13,184 nt of DNA, from positions 1 to 13,184 of the forward strand of contig DGQR01000005.1 of assembly GCA_002390825.1 (NCBI GenBank). The letters run 5' to 3'. Of the stretch, positions 7,671 through 13,164 are shown in pieces. A model generated the notes under the pieces. It ran no database searches. It saw only the letters and a program-made list of their open reading frames with translations, and had not been told where the DNA came from. Numbering within the stretch: position 1 is the stretch's first letter; each line of letters starts with the position of its first letter. The DNA is from Rhodoferax sp. UBA4409. GTDB lineage: Bacteria > Pseudomonadota > Gammaproteobacteria > Burkholderiales > Burkholderiaceae_C. Made by a program: the position numbers and the translations under genes.

Positions 7671-8010
7671 TTATTGAGTTTATGACTAAATTGAATCTAG
7701 CGTGGTAATAATCGTTATCTCGATAGCACGCATTTAAAGCAGCCTTTTTACACCCAACTTGGGATGCTTCCTCTTCAAAAACGGTGCGAAATCTCAACCA
7801 AGATACGCAATTGACGGGTGTGGTTCGACTTTGTGCGTAACCACAGAACAGAGCCACCAATTCCAAACCCCGCCCTCATTCCAGTGCAAACCAGGGCACT
7901 TTTCTGGTCCTAAACCTACCAAAAACACCGAATTGGACTGCGTTTTTGACCGTCTCTTTCAGGCTGATAGCTGACTTTGCCACCGCCCGGAACGAGTCAC
8001 TCAAATGGCA
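7671..8010. other. 340-bp non-coding stretch upstream of the transposon recombinase
   Basis: No convincing gene is seen between the recombinase start and the attC site; the short frames here have no ribosome site or recognisable residues. It contains a dyad at 7700-7731 and is the natural place to look for a resolution site and for the recombinase promoter. No clear promoter was found by eye. Confidence 0.5.
7700..7731. repeat. Imperfect dyad upstream of the recombinase, possible recombinase core site
   Basis: GCGTGGTA (7700-7707) and TAGCACGC (7724-7731) are complementary at 7 of 8 positions and frame an AT-rich centre. Arms near 11-12 bp around a 6-8 bp centre would fit a tyrosine-recombinase core site, but complementarity beyond the outer 8 bp is poor. 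It lies 30 bp upstream of the recombinase ATG. An operator is the alternative. Confidence 0.35.
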
Positions 8011-8082
8011 CGTCAACGTTTGACATGAGGGGCGGCCAAGGGAGATAGCCCTTGGACATCCCCCTCGATGGAAGGGTTAGGC
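8011..8082 (-). repeat. Integron attC recombination site
   Basis: Read on the minus strand it starts with core GCCTAAC (8082-8076), which contains the stop codon of the MtlR-family gene. It continues into nested self-complementary arms: GAGGGG with CCCCTC, and CCAAGGG with CCCTTGG around a 6-nt loop. It ends AAACGTT at 8021-8015. The arm sequences closely resemble attC sites familiar from class 1 integron cassettes. The final core reads GTTGACG rather than GTTRRRY, as expected when the bases after the crossover G belong to non-cassette DNA. Confidence 0.88.
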
Positions 8083-8696
8083 ATCGCGAGCAACCCTAGA
8101 CGGTACCTTCACGGGAACAGGTGCGTACTCGATTGACACCAACCCACTAACCAGTGCAGCCGCTGTCATTTCGAATAGCTTCCTTGCCCCAAGAGCGACT
8201 TTAAGAATCTGGGCCCCGTTCTTTCCCCGATCTTGCTCAGTCAGCTTTCTTACTTCTTCGTCTCTGATCATTGCTTGCCACAGCCCGTTGAGCATCTCTT
8301 CCTCGTTATCGAAGATCGCGACCACTCTGTCATGGATGCTTTGATCTTCGAAAGAGATGTTTGAAGCCAGGTGTGCAAAGTCATTGCGCAGACGCCTGAA
8401 CATATGAAGGCTCTTGTGTGTGTTCGGTTGAAGTATCCCCAGTCGTAGACACAAATCAATTTTGGTTGCCGCGTCGCCGATCGGACGCCCGACCCCCAAA
8501 AGCTCGTCGGCCTTCTCGGATTGCTGCGCAGATGGAAGCAGATATTTTCGTAGGTTGGCGGTAAGTTGGTCATCCATCCATGCGAATGCGAGCACAACGC
8601 AACCTCGTTCGCTCTCTTTGCGCAACTCGGCCGTGACCTTCCACATGGTCTCGGCCATTCGTTCGTATTTCTCCGGTGTCGCCATACGATGCCTAA
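8017..8696 (-). mobile_element. Integron gene cassette (680 bp) without a neighbouring integrase
   Basis: The cassette begins TTAGGC at 8696, directly after a G (GTTAGGC core at 8697-8691). The ATG follows 11 bases later, and the cassette ends at the crossover G of attC (8017). This is the standard cassette layout: one gene, almost no leader, stop codon inside the attC core. No integron integrase and no second attC are visible in the window. The cassette therefore appears isolated, either captured at a secondary site or left from a decayed integron. Confidence 0.8.
8077..8685 (-). CDS. MtlR-family protein encoded in the integron cassette
   Basis: A 202-residue helical protein resembling the mannitol operon repressor MtlR and its paralogues. 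Matching segments are ESERGCVVLAFAWMDDQLTANL (24-45, written by the family as 'Glu..Gly..Asp-Asp-Gln-Leu'), GRPIGDAATKIDLCLRLGIL (66-85) and RRLRNDFAHL (97-106). ATG 8685 is chosen over the upstream in-frame start at 8757 because the longer version would run across the cassette boundary and lacks family similarity. There is no Shine-Dalgarno sequence, as is common in cassette genes, and no sugar gene nearby, so mannitol regulation is doubtful. Cassette-borne members have no established function. Expression needs a promoter outside the cassette; a candidate lies near 8809-8829. Confidence 0.85.
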   Translation of the reverse strand: MATPEKYERMAETMWKVTAELRKESERGCVVLAFAWMDDQLTANLRKYLLPSAQQSEKADELLGVGRPIGDAATKIDLCLRLGILQPNTHKSLHMFRRLRNDFAHLASNISFEDQSIHDRVVAIFDNEEEMLNGLWQAMIRDEEVRKLTEQDRGKNGAQILKVALGARKLFEMTAAALVSGLVSIEYAPVPVKVPSRVARDA

Positions 8697-8803
8697 CGTA
8701 ATGTATGCCGCAAAACGTGCGGGATATTCTGGAGGCTGCGGGATAAACTGGACGCAAATTGCGTTGAAAAGCCTTTTGCAGGCTGAGTCTCCGACAAATT
8801 CAT
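8693..8803 (-). CDS. Possible small ORF (36 codons) ending in the cassette core site
   Basis: ATG 8803 opens a frame starting MNLSETQPAKGFSTQF. It ends at a TAG (8695-8693) formed by the GTTAGGC core of the cassette. If the cassette is removed in silico at the G|TT crossover, the same frame stops at TGA instead, so no longer protein was interrupted. Its start lies just under a promoter-like sequence with a LexA-like box. No homologue is recognised; it may be an untranslated leader. Confidence 0.25.
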   Translation of the reverse strand: MNLSETQPAKGFSTQFASSLSRSLQNIPHVLRHTLR

Positions 8804-9031
8804 GTGCGTTTATACAGGTATAAAAATACTGGCAAACCCCGCACTTTGTAAGTAATAGAGTGAGCTAGTGATTTCACGATTTTTGCGCCTCGGTACGAGC
8901 TTGAACATCCCCCAATCGGGTGTTTTTTGAACGTCGGCTTCCGCTGCAGTGCCGGTCTACGATCTTCTCCATTGCGGACCTTCATCTCCAGCAGGTAGGG
9001 TGTACGCAACTATGACCGCCCCCAATCGAAG
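8697..9031. other. 335-bp largely non-coding stretch between mqsA and the cassette
   Basis: It contains a LexA-like box (8802-8817), the small ORF above, a short hairpin AGCC/GGCT (about 8770-8785), the dyad ACGCAA-A-TTGCGT (8752-8764) and a direct repeat of CGATTGGGGG (minus strand, near 8909-8918 and 9019-9028). A 69-codon frame at 8800-9009 has no supporting evidence. No attC with paired arms is seen after mqsA. Confidence 0.5.
8802..8829 (-). promoter_or_regulatory. Promoter-like sequence overlapped by a LexA-like box
   Basis: The minus strand reads CTGTATAAACGCACAT at 8817-8802. This matches the CTGT-N8-ACAG SOS-box consensus except for the last base, and has an AT-rich first half. TATAAA inside it can serve as a -10 box with TTGCCA about 15 bp upstream as a -35. 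A repressor at this box would block the promoter, which points toward the MtlR cassette. The one-mismatch box and the short spacing make this tentative. Confidence 0.4.
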
Positions 9032-9050
9032 TTAGGCCGCTCTAACTTCG
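9027..9050. repeat. Perfect 9-bp inverted repeat spanning the mqsA stop codon
   Basis: CGAAGTTAG (9027-9035) and CTAACTTCG (9042-9050) pair perfectly around GCCGCT. There is no T-run, so a classic terminator is not supported. The minus strand carries GCCTAAC over the stop codon, identical to the attC core at the end of the cassette gene, but no paired attC arms follow. Confidence 0.5.
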
Positions 9051-9433
9051 TTGAGCAGATCAGGGTGACGCTCAAGCACCTTGAGCAACTTAACGAGGGC
9101 CAGCGGAGGCTTGGTCTTGCCGTTTTCGTAACGAGAAAAGGCATTGACCCCACCACCGAATATTTCAGCTGCCTGGCGCTGGTCTAGGTCGAGCCGCTTG
9201 CGCATGGTGGCAATGTAGGCGGGATCGACATAGGCCGCGTTTACCTGGCGCTGAAACTGGCCCAGCATTTCGCTGTAGCGGTCACCGTGTTCACGGTTCA
9301 GTACCACCTCACCGCAGGCCGGGCAAAAGTCACCCGTCACCGCTGGTATGGTGGCGGATTCGCCCTTGTAGGTATAGGGCATATCGCGGGTGTCGTGGAT
9401 CAGTTCGGCGGCACCGCAGCATGGGCATTTCAT
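9032..9433 (-). CDS. mqsA: MqsA antitoxin, zinc-binding HTH protein
   Basis: A 133-residue antitoxin and repressor that neutralises MqsR. With ATG 9433 the four zinc ligands fall at Cys3, Cys6, Cys37 and Cys40 and the DNA-contacting residues at Asn97 and Arg101. These are the same positions as in the E. coli protein (131 residues). The C-terminal helix-turn-helix contains EIFGGGVNAFSRYENGKTKP. The start is further supported by AGGAG 8 nt upstream; the alternative GTG 9439 overlaps the toxin stop and sits only 2 nt from that site. Translation is coupled to mqsR, whose stop lies 2 nt before the ATG. Confidence 0.95.
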   Translation of the reverse strand: MKCPCCGAAELIHDTRDMPYTYKGESATIPAVTGDFCPACGEVVLNREHGDRYSEMLGQFQRQVNAAYVDPAYIATMRKRLDLDQRQAAEIFGGGVNAFSRYENGKTKPPLALVKLLKVLERHPDLLNEVRAA

Positions 9434-9435
9434 GG

Positions 9436-9738
9436 TCACAGCTCCTTGAAAGAAACAATTAAAACGTCATCAATAACGGTCAGCTTCAAGTACACATCGG
9501 TACTATTGGCTATCTTGGTGTGGTACACGTCCTGCCAAATTCGGTGATCGGCATGGGTTGTCATGCTCTTGTAGAAGTCGGCGGATGTGAGCGACATGAC
9601 AACTGCGCACATCCCAGCCAGGTCATTGATACCCAAATCACGCGCACCGCTGAAGGCGCTTGCCGTTGCACGAACCATTCCAGCGGCAACCAAGGCCTGA
9701 ACGACTGGCAGCTTGCAGTGAGGGGTGCCCTTTTCCAT
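9436..9738 (-). CDS. mqsR: MqsR toxin, sequence-specific mRNA interferase
   Basis: A 100-residue RelE-fold RNase that in E. coli cleaves mRNA mainly at GCU. It is very close to the E. coli protein (98 residues): the blocks DFYKSMTT, IWQDVY, TVI.DVLIVSFKE are shared, and the residues important for activity are all present (Lys57, Gln69, Tyr83, Lys98, corresponding to E. coli 56, 68, 81 and 96). It is therefore likely active. It is first in the mqsRA operon, with its ATG 6 nt below a perfect TATAAT, so the mRNA is probably leaderless. No orphan copy or frameshift is seen. Confidence 0.95.
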   Translation of the reverse strand: MEKGTPHCKLPVVQALVAAGMVRATASAFSGARDLGINDLAGMCAVVMSLTSADFYKSMTTHADHRIWQDVYHTKIANSTDVYLKLTVIDDVLIVSFKEL

Positions 9739-9744
9739 ACTGCA

Positions 9745-9780
9745 ATTATAACCTAATGGGTTAATTGAGCAATTGGGTTA
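9745..9780 (-). promoter_or_regulatory. mqsRA promoter and MqsA operator
   Basis: The minus strand has -10 TATAAT (9750-9745) and -35 TTGCTC (9772-9767) with a 16-bp spacer. The dyad TAACCTAATGGGTTA (9749-9763) lies in the spacer and resembles the known MqsA target AACCT-N-AGGTT with one mismatch. A further GGGTTA at 9775-9780 gives a second half-site beyond the -35. The layout fits autorepression. Confidence 0.8.
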
Positions 9781-9790
9781 GTGCCGGGGG

Positions 9791-9842
9791 TTTTGTGGCT
9801 TATGGCTTAGAACGCCAATAGCGCGTTCAAAAAGCCACAAAA
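9791..9842. repeat. Large two-part hairpin between mqsR and tnpA
   Basis: TTTTGTGGCTT (9791-9801) pairs perfectly with AAGCCACAAAA (9832-9842). Inside it, GAACGC (9810-9815) pairs with GCGTTC (9823-9828). GGCTTA also occurs twice in tandem (9797-9802 and 9804-9809). It could terminate tnpA transcription ahead of mqsRA, or be a recombination or cruciform structure; no strong T-run settles it. Confidence 0.55.
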
Positions 9843-9872
9843 GTGCGCTTTTGGATCGCCACAAACACGCGC

Positions 9873-9900
9873 CGGTTTACGTGCAAATCGTATCGGTAAG
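9873..9900 (+). repeat. Internal copy 1 of the inner part of the transposon inverted repeat
   Basis: This 28-bp stretch ends ATCGTATCGGTAAG and matches positions 11-38 of the right terminal repeat at 27 of 28 bases, in the orientation of the left end. The outer ten bases (GGGGTAATCT) are missing, so cleavage here is not expected although TnpA may bind. Confidence 0.85.
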
Positions 9901-9956
9901 CAATGCTCAGTCTTTCAAAATCAACAACTTACAACGTGCCGCTTTTTGGATGGTGC

Positions 9957-9984
9957 CGGTTTGCGTGCAGATAGTAACGCTAAG
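9957..9984 (+). repeat. Internal copy 2 of the inner part of the transposon inverted repeat
   Basis: This 28-bp stretch ends ATAGTAACGCTAAG and matches positions 11-38 of the left terminal repeat at 24 of 28 bases. It has the same orientation as copy 1, begins 84 bp after it, and lies 48 bp downstream of the tnpA stop. The outer GGGG end is again not preserved. Confidence 0.75.
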
Positions 9985-10032
9985 CACCGATCACAACGTT
10001 GGGCTTCTGCCAGCCAAAATGTGGACAACTTA

Positions 10033-12999
10033 CTAGAACGGCGCGACTTGGGTTTTCTTTTTCGTCGTGGGCATGCGCTGCAACAAGTCATCCAGGAATC
10101 GTTCTAGCTCGAAGGCAATGGTTCCCCGGAAATTGATGTGGCTAAAGTGCACAGGCCCCATGCGGCGCACCCAGTTATCGTCAATGGGTTGTCTTCTGGC
10201 CTTCCAGTCATCCACCACTTGCTGCATTTTCATGGTGTTCCAGGCAATGATGGCGTTCGTCAATAGCGTATGGGCTCCAGAAATCGCCCACAGCTCATCG
10301 CGCCTGCGTCCACGTTGGGTTCCTATGCGGCCCTGGTGAACAGCGCGCTGCAACTGGTGGACAGACTCGCCACGATCCAGCAGTGCATGCATCTCCCGGC
10401 GGAATTCTGGTTTGCTGAAATAGTCGCACAGAAAAATGGTGCGCAGCAGTTTGCCAATCTCATCAGCGGTGGAATGCAACTTGTCCCCCTTGGCTGCACT
10501 GCCAAGCCTTTGCAGCCCTTCTCTGGCGGTGAGCCGCCCCTCGCGAATCGATGCCACAAACCGCAGAAATGTATCCCAGCCGACTTTGACCTTTTTAGGG
10601 CTGACTTTTCCTGTTCTCAAGCGCTCCAGTGACTCCGGCAGCTTGATGGAAGGCGGCAGGTACAGCATGCGCTCAGAGATTTGGCGCAACCTCACACAGA
10701 GGTCAAACTGCAAAAACTTTGCCACCGACATGGCCGCATTGGTGTACCCGTGGGTGTCGACTGCCAGCAGTGACAACTTGATTTGGTCCTCCCGTCGGGT
10801 CGCGTTATGGCTTTCCACGCCGTGGACTGCGCTGGCAGCCTGCCGATCATTGAGAACGATGGGCTGGTTGTAAAACAGCCCATATGAGTCCCGCACATGC
10901 GTATAGATACCAATACCTGGTTGCTTGCGGCGATATTCCATACGCGCCACATGTAAATGGCGCGACGTGTCCATCGTCATCGAATCGGCCGATGCCTTGT
11001 CACCGTCGCCCCATAACTTGGAGATGTCCATGGATTGCTGAAAATCCAGAATCCGTTCATTGGCCTTGGCCAAACGCCCCTGGCTCTCCATCGCCCGCAT
11101 GGCAGATGCTATTTGCGACACCTGCACGCCAGGGATCATCTGTGCCACGCCCCTTGCGTCGTTGTCCGTCCCGTGTGCCAGCAGGGCACCATACAGTGCC
11201 GTCAACTCCTGTGCGGTCTTCGCCTTGCGCCCCAGCAACACCTCGCTAAAACCTGACCTGGCGTCAATTTCTACCAGCAGTTGCCCGTGCTGAACCGGGC
11301 CGATGATTTCAAAGATGGAATCCCGCGTTCGGGCGACTTCGGGCTCAACGTCCAAGGCAACAATGGCCGGAATGTGCAAATGTCCTTGTCCGTCAATCGT
11401 GACACGCCCTTCATCCACGGCGGTGGCGAGTTCAGAGAGGGAGTGCTGAACTTTTTCACAAAGTCGGGCAAGGTATTTTTCCGGATCAGCTGTCAGGCTC
11501 ATGGCGCTTAGGAAACCGCCGCGCATGGCCTGCCAATCTGAGATTGGAATGAGCTGCTCTTCGCGATCCCGGTGCTTGCGGCTGTGTGCAAGCCACAGTT
11601 TTCCGCCCTTGATCTCTTTGCGTACCGAGGACATGACACAGGCCTTGAGCGCTGCCAATGCCTTCTTGCGGTCCGGTAACTGTAGCATCGCACGCCAATT
11701 CGGCGCAGCCAGCGAGATGTCAAAGTCGCCAGGCAGTTCACCAACCCGGCGCTCAACCAGGTCGCGCAGAATTTTGACCTGTTTGAGTACGGTGTTATTG
11801 TCGTCACCCCGTACATCGAACACACCCATGGCATTGACCAAGGCAGAAATCCGGTGCGACTCATCCTCAACAAGTGATTGACGCACCAAAGATGCGCGAC
11901 TGTCCTCGACGGTGTGCGGCTCGTTGGTGATCAGCTCCTTTATTGCGGCTACCTTTTGCTTGTCGGATAATTTCCCATCATAGAGAACAGCTTTGAGCTT
12001 CACACGCTCGGCGCGAAGGTCGGTGGATCTGCGGACTTGCAGTTTCTCGGCATGGTTGGATGCAAAGCGGTAAATGTCATTTAGCCTTCTGCCGGTGATG
12101 TCCGCGGACACGTCGGTCAGCTCGTACAACAGAGTATGCAGAAAGCAGCACAGCTCTAGTGCCTTGCGATCAGGTGCCAGGCGTTCGGTGTCATAGGGTG
12201 GACGATTGACTACCGCCTGGCTGTATGCCTCTCTGCGGGCAGGGGGAATGGCAGACAGATCCCATTCATGGACTTGCAGCGTTTTGAGGTAGGCCACCTT
12301 TTGGATAGTTTCATTCAGCGTCCTTGGGCCGTGCTTGGCGGGGGCGGTTCGCAGCCATTCCAACACTGACGCGCCAGTTGGGCCCCTGCGCTTCGAAAAC
12401 ATCCTGGACATAACGATGTCTAAATTGCGACGTGGCACACTTTGGCGCACCGTTGCAATGGCGACGTCGTCTTGGGCGGCAAACGCTTGCCGAGCTTGGT
12501 CCCGCAAGGTGCGGTCACCCGGCAACACATATTGGTTTTCGAACAGCCACACCTCGGCCGACTTCACCAAATCGTGTATCGATACTGCTGACTTGGAAAG
12601 GTGGGCCAAGACGTCGGTGACTTTATGCTGATCTTCTTGACCCAGTGCCTTATAGCCAGCGTAGTTGCGCGCCCAACGCTGGTGTTCAAACCGCGTAGTT
12701 GGCCGGGAATAAAGCGTTTTGAGCGACGCAATCTGTATCATTGCAGCGTTGACTCCAATCCTCTTGGACAGCGACTGAAGAAGCAGCCGAGGAAGGCCGG
12801 TGAACGAATCAAGAGATCGGCCAGTGGCACGCAGACTTACCAACAGAATGGCAGCACCGAGGCGGCCAATGCCACGGAAGTTCGACCGGATTTCCTCAAC
12901 ATCAGCGTCGCTGAGGCTGAAGTCTTCGTCAATCTCGTTTTGTGAAATGGATTTGGGCAGGCTTGTTTGACCGACAAACCGAAGGCGGTAACTTGGCAA
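10033..12999 (-). CDS. tnpA: Tn3-family transposase
   Basis: An intact 988-residue DDE transposase that binds the 38-bp ends and drives replicative transposition through cointegrates. The N-terminal DUF4158-type DNA-binding region (about 1-170) starts MPSYRLRFVGQ. The C-terminal Tn3 DDE domain (about 560-965) shows the family blocks. The probable catalytic residues are Asp672 (GDGDKASADSMTM), Asp748 (AVDTHGYT) and Glu902 (RRDELWAISG); these are assigned by motif alignment from memory. Further family blocks are GESVHQLQRAVHQGRIG and IIAWNT. The start is TTG 12999, with GGAG 8 nt upstream; no in-frame ATG fits better. The length is normal for the family. The gene lies 127 bp from the right terminal repeat and reads away from it. 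Confidence 0.97.
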   Translation of the reverse strand: MPSYRLRFVGQTSLPKSISQNEIDEDFSLSDADVEEIRSNFRGIGRLGAAILLVSLRATGRSLDSFTGLPRLLLQSLSKRIGVNAAMIQIASLKTLYSRPTTRFEHQRWARNYAGYKALGQEDQHKVTDVLAHLSKSAVSIHDLVKSAEVWLFENQYVLPGDRTLRDQARQAFAAQDDVAIATVRQSVPRRNLDIVMSRMFSKRRGPTGASVLEWLRTAPAKHGPRTLNETIQKVAYLKTLQVHEWDLSAIPPARREAYSQAVVNRPPYDTERLAPDRKALELCCFLHTLLYELTDVSADITGRRLNDIYRFASNHAEKLQVRRSTDLRAERVKLKAVLYDGKLSDKQKVAAIKELITNEPHTVEDSRASLVRQSLVEDESHRISALVNAMGVFDVRGDDNNTVLKQVKILRDLVERRVGELPGDFDISLAAPNWRAMLQLPDRKKALAALKACVMSSVRKEIKGGKLWLAHSRKHRDREEQLIPISDWQAMRGGFLSAMSLTADPEKYLARLCEKVQHSLSELATAVDEGRVTIDGQGHLHIPAIVALDVEPEVARTRDSIFEIIGPVQHGQLLVEIDARSGFSEVLLGRKAKTAQELTALYGALLAHGTDNDARGVAQMIPGVQVSQIASAMRAMESQGRLAKANERILDFQQSMDISKLWGDGDKASADSMTMDTSRHLHVARMEYRRKQPGIGIYTHVRDSYGLFYNQPIVLNDRQAASAVHGVESHNATRREDQIKLSLLAVDTHGYTNAAMSVAKFLQFDLCVRLRQISERMLYLPPSIKLPESLERLRTGKVSPKKVKVGWDTFLRFVASIREGRLTAREGLQRLGSAAKGDKLHSTADEIGKLLRTIFLCDYFSKPEFRREMHALLDRGESVHQLQRAVHQGRIGTQRGRRRDELWAISGAHTLLTNAIIAWNTMKMQQVVDDWKARRQPIDDNWVRRMGPVHFSHINFRGTIAFELERFLDDLLQRMPTTKKKTQVAPF

Positions 13000-13010
13000 A
13001 TTCTGTCTCC

Positions 13011-13050
13011 GACGTCATAGCTCCCTGCGTGCAACGCCGACTATGACATC
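13011..13050. promoter_or_regulatory. Dyad between tnpA and the right end, possible tnpA operator
   Basis: GACGTCATAG (13011-13020) and CTATGACATC (13041-13050) are complementary at 9 of 10 positions. An inner GCGT/ACGC hairpin lies between them. The dyad starts 11 bp upstream of the TTG and covers the 5' untranslated region, so it could bind a repressor or fold in the mRNA. No convincing -35/-10 pair was found by eye. Confidence 0.45.
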
Positions 13051-13108
13051 AGTTCAAGGCAGTGGGGCAATCGTAAACGCACCATAGTCCGTCGCCACCA
13101 ATGAAAGC

Positions 13109-13122
13109 AAGGGTTAACCCTT
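13109..13122. repeat. Subterminal palindrome inside the right end
   Basis: AAGGGTTAACCCTT is a perfect 14-bp palindrome lying 4 bp inside the 38-bp repeat. It mirrors the palindrome at the same distance inside the left end. Confidence 0.6.
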
Positions 13123-13126
13123 ATGC

Positions 13127-13164
13127 CTTACCGATACGATTTGCACCTAAACCGAGATTACCCC
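13127..13164 (-). repeat. Right terminal inverted repeat (IRR, 38 bp) of the Tn3-family transposon
   Basis: Read inward on the minus strand it begins GGGGTAATCTCGGTTTAGGT and ends TCGGTAAG, 36 of 38 identical to the left end. The extended similarity runs to about 13085. The 20 bases beyond it (13165-13184) are flanking DNA with no recognisable gene. Confidence 0.95.

Larger units (their letters stand above)
4030..13164. mobile_element. Tn3-family transposon, 9135 bp, with toxin-antitoxin, recombinase and integron-cassette cargo
   Basis: Defined by 38-bp terminal inverted repeats starting GGGG and ending TAAG (4030-4067 and 13127-13164) and by a Tn3-family tnpA inside. Gene order from the left is orphan protein, higA/higB, tyrosine recombinase, MtlR-family cassette with attC, mqsA/mqsR, tnpA. 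Everything from the HigBA pair to tnpA reads leftward. There is no serine resolvase. The flanking pentamers GACCC (left) and TTTGC (right) differ, so the usual 5-bp target duplication is absent. The long terminal repeats and a tnpA lying next to one end recall IS1071-type elements, but the repeat sequence is not one I can assign to a named transposon. Confidence 0.9.

Noticed and set aside
7759..7974. 71-codon plus-strand frame in the spacer upstream of the recombinase
   Set aside because: No ribosome site, no recognisable residues, and an overlapping minus frame of similar length; most likely chance.
8800..9009. 69-codon minus-strand frame between mqsA and the cassette
   Set aside because: Basic, low-complexity composition with no start signal or family match; it also covers the promoter-like and LexA-like site.
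8691..9037. A single long attC running from the mqsA stop to the cassette start
   Set aside because: 347 bp is far longer than usual attC sites and the inner arms do not pair; only the 7-bp outer cores are complementary.
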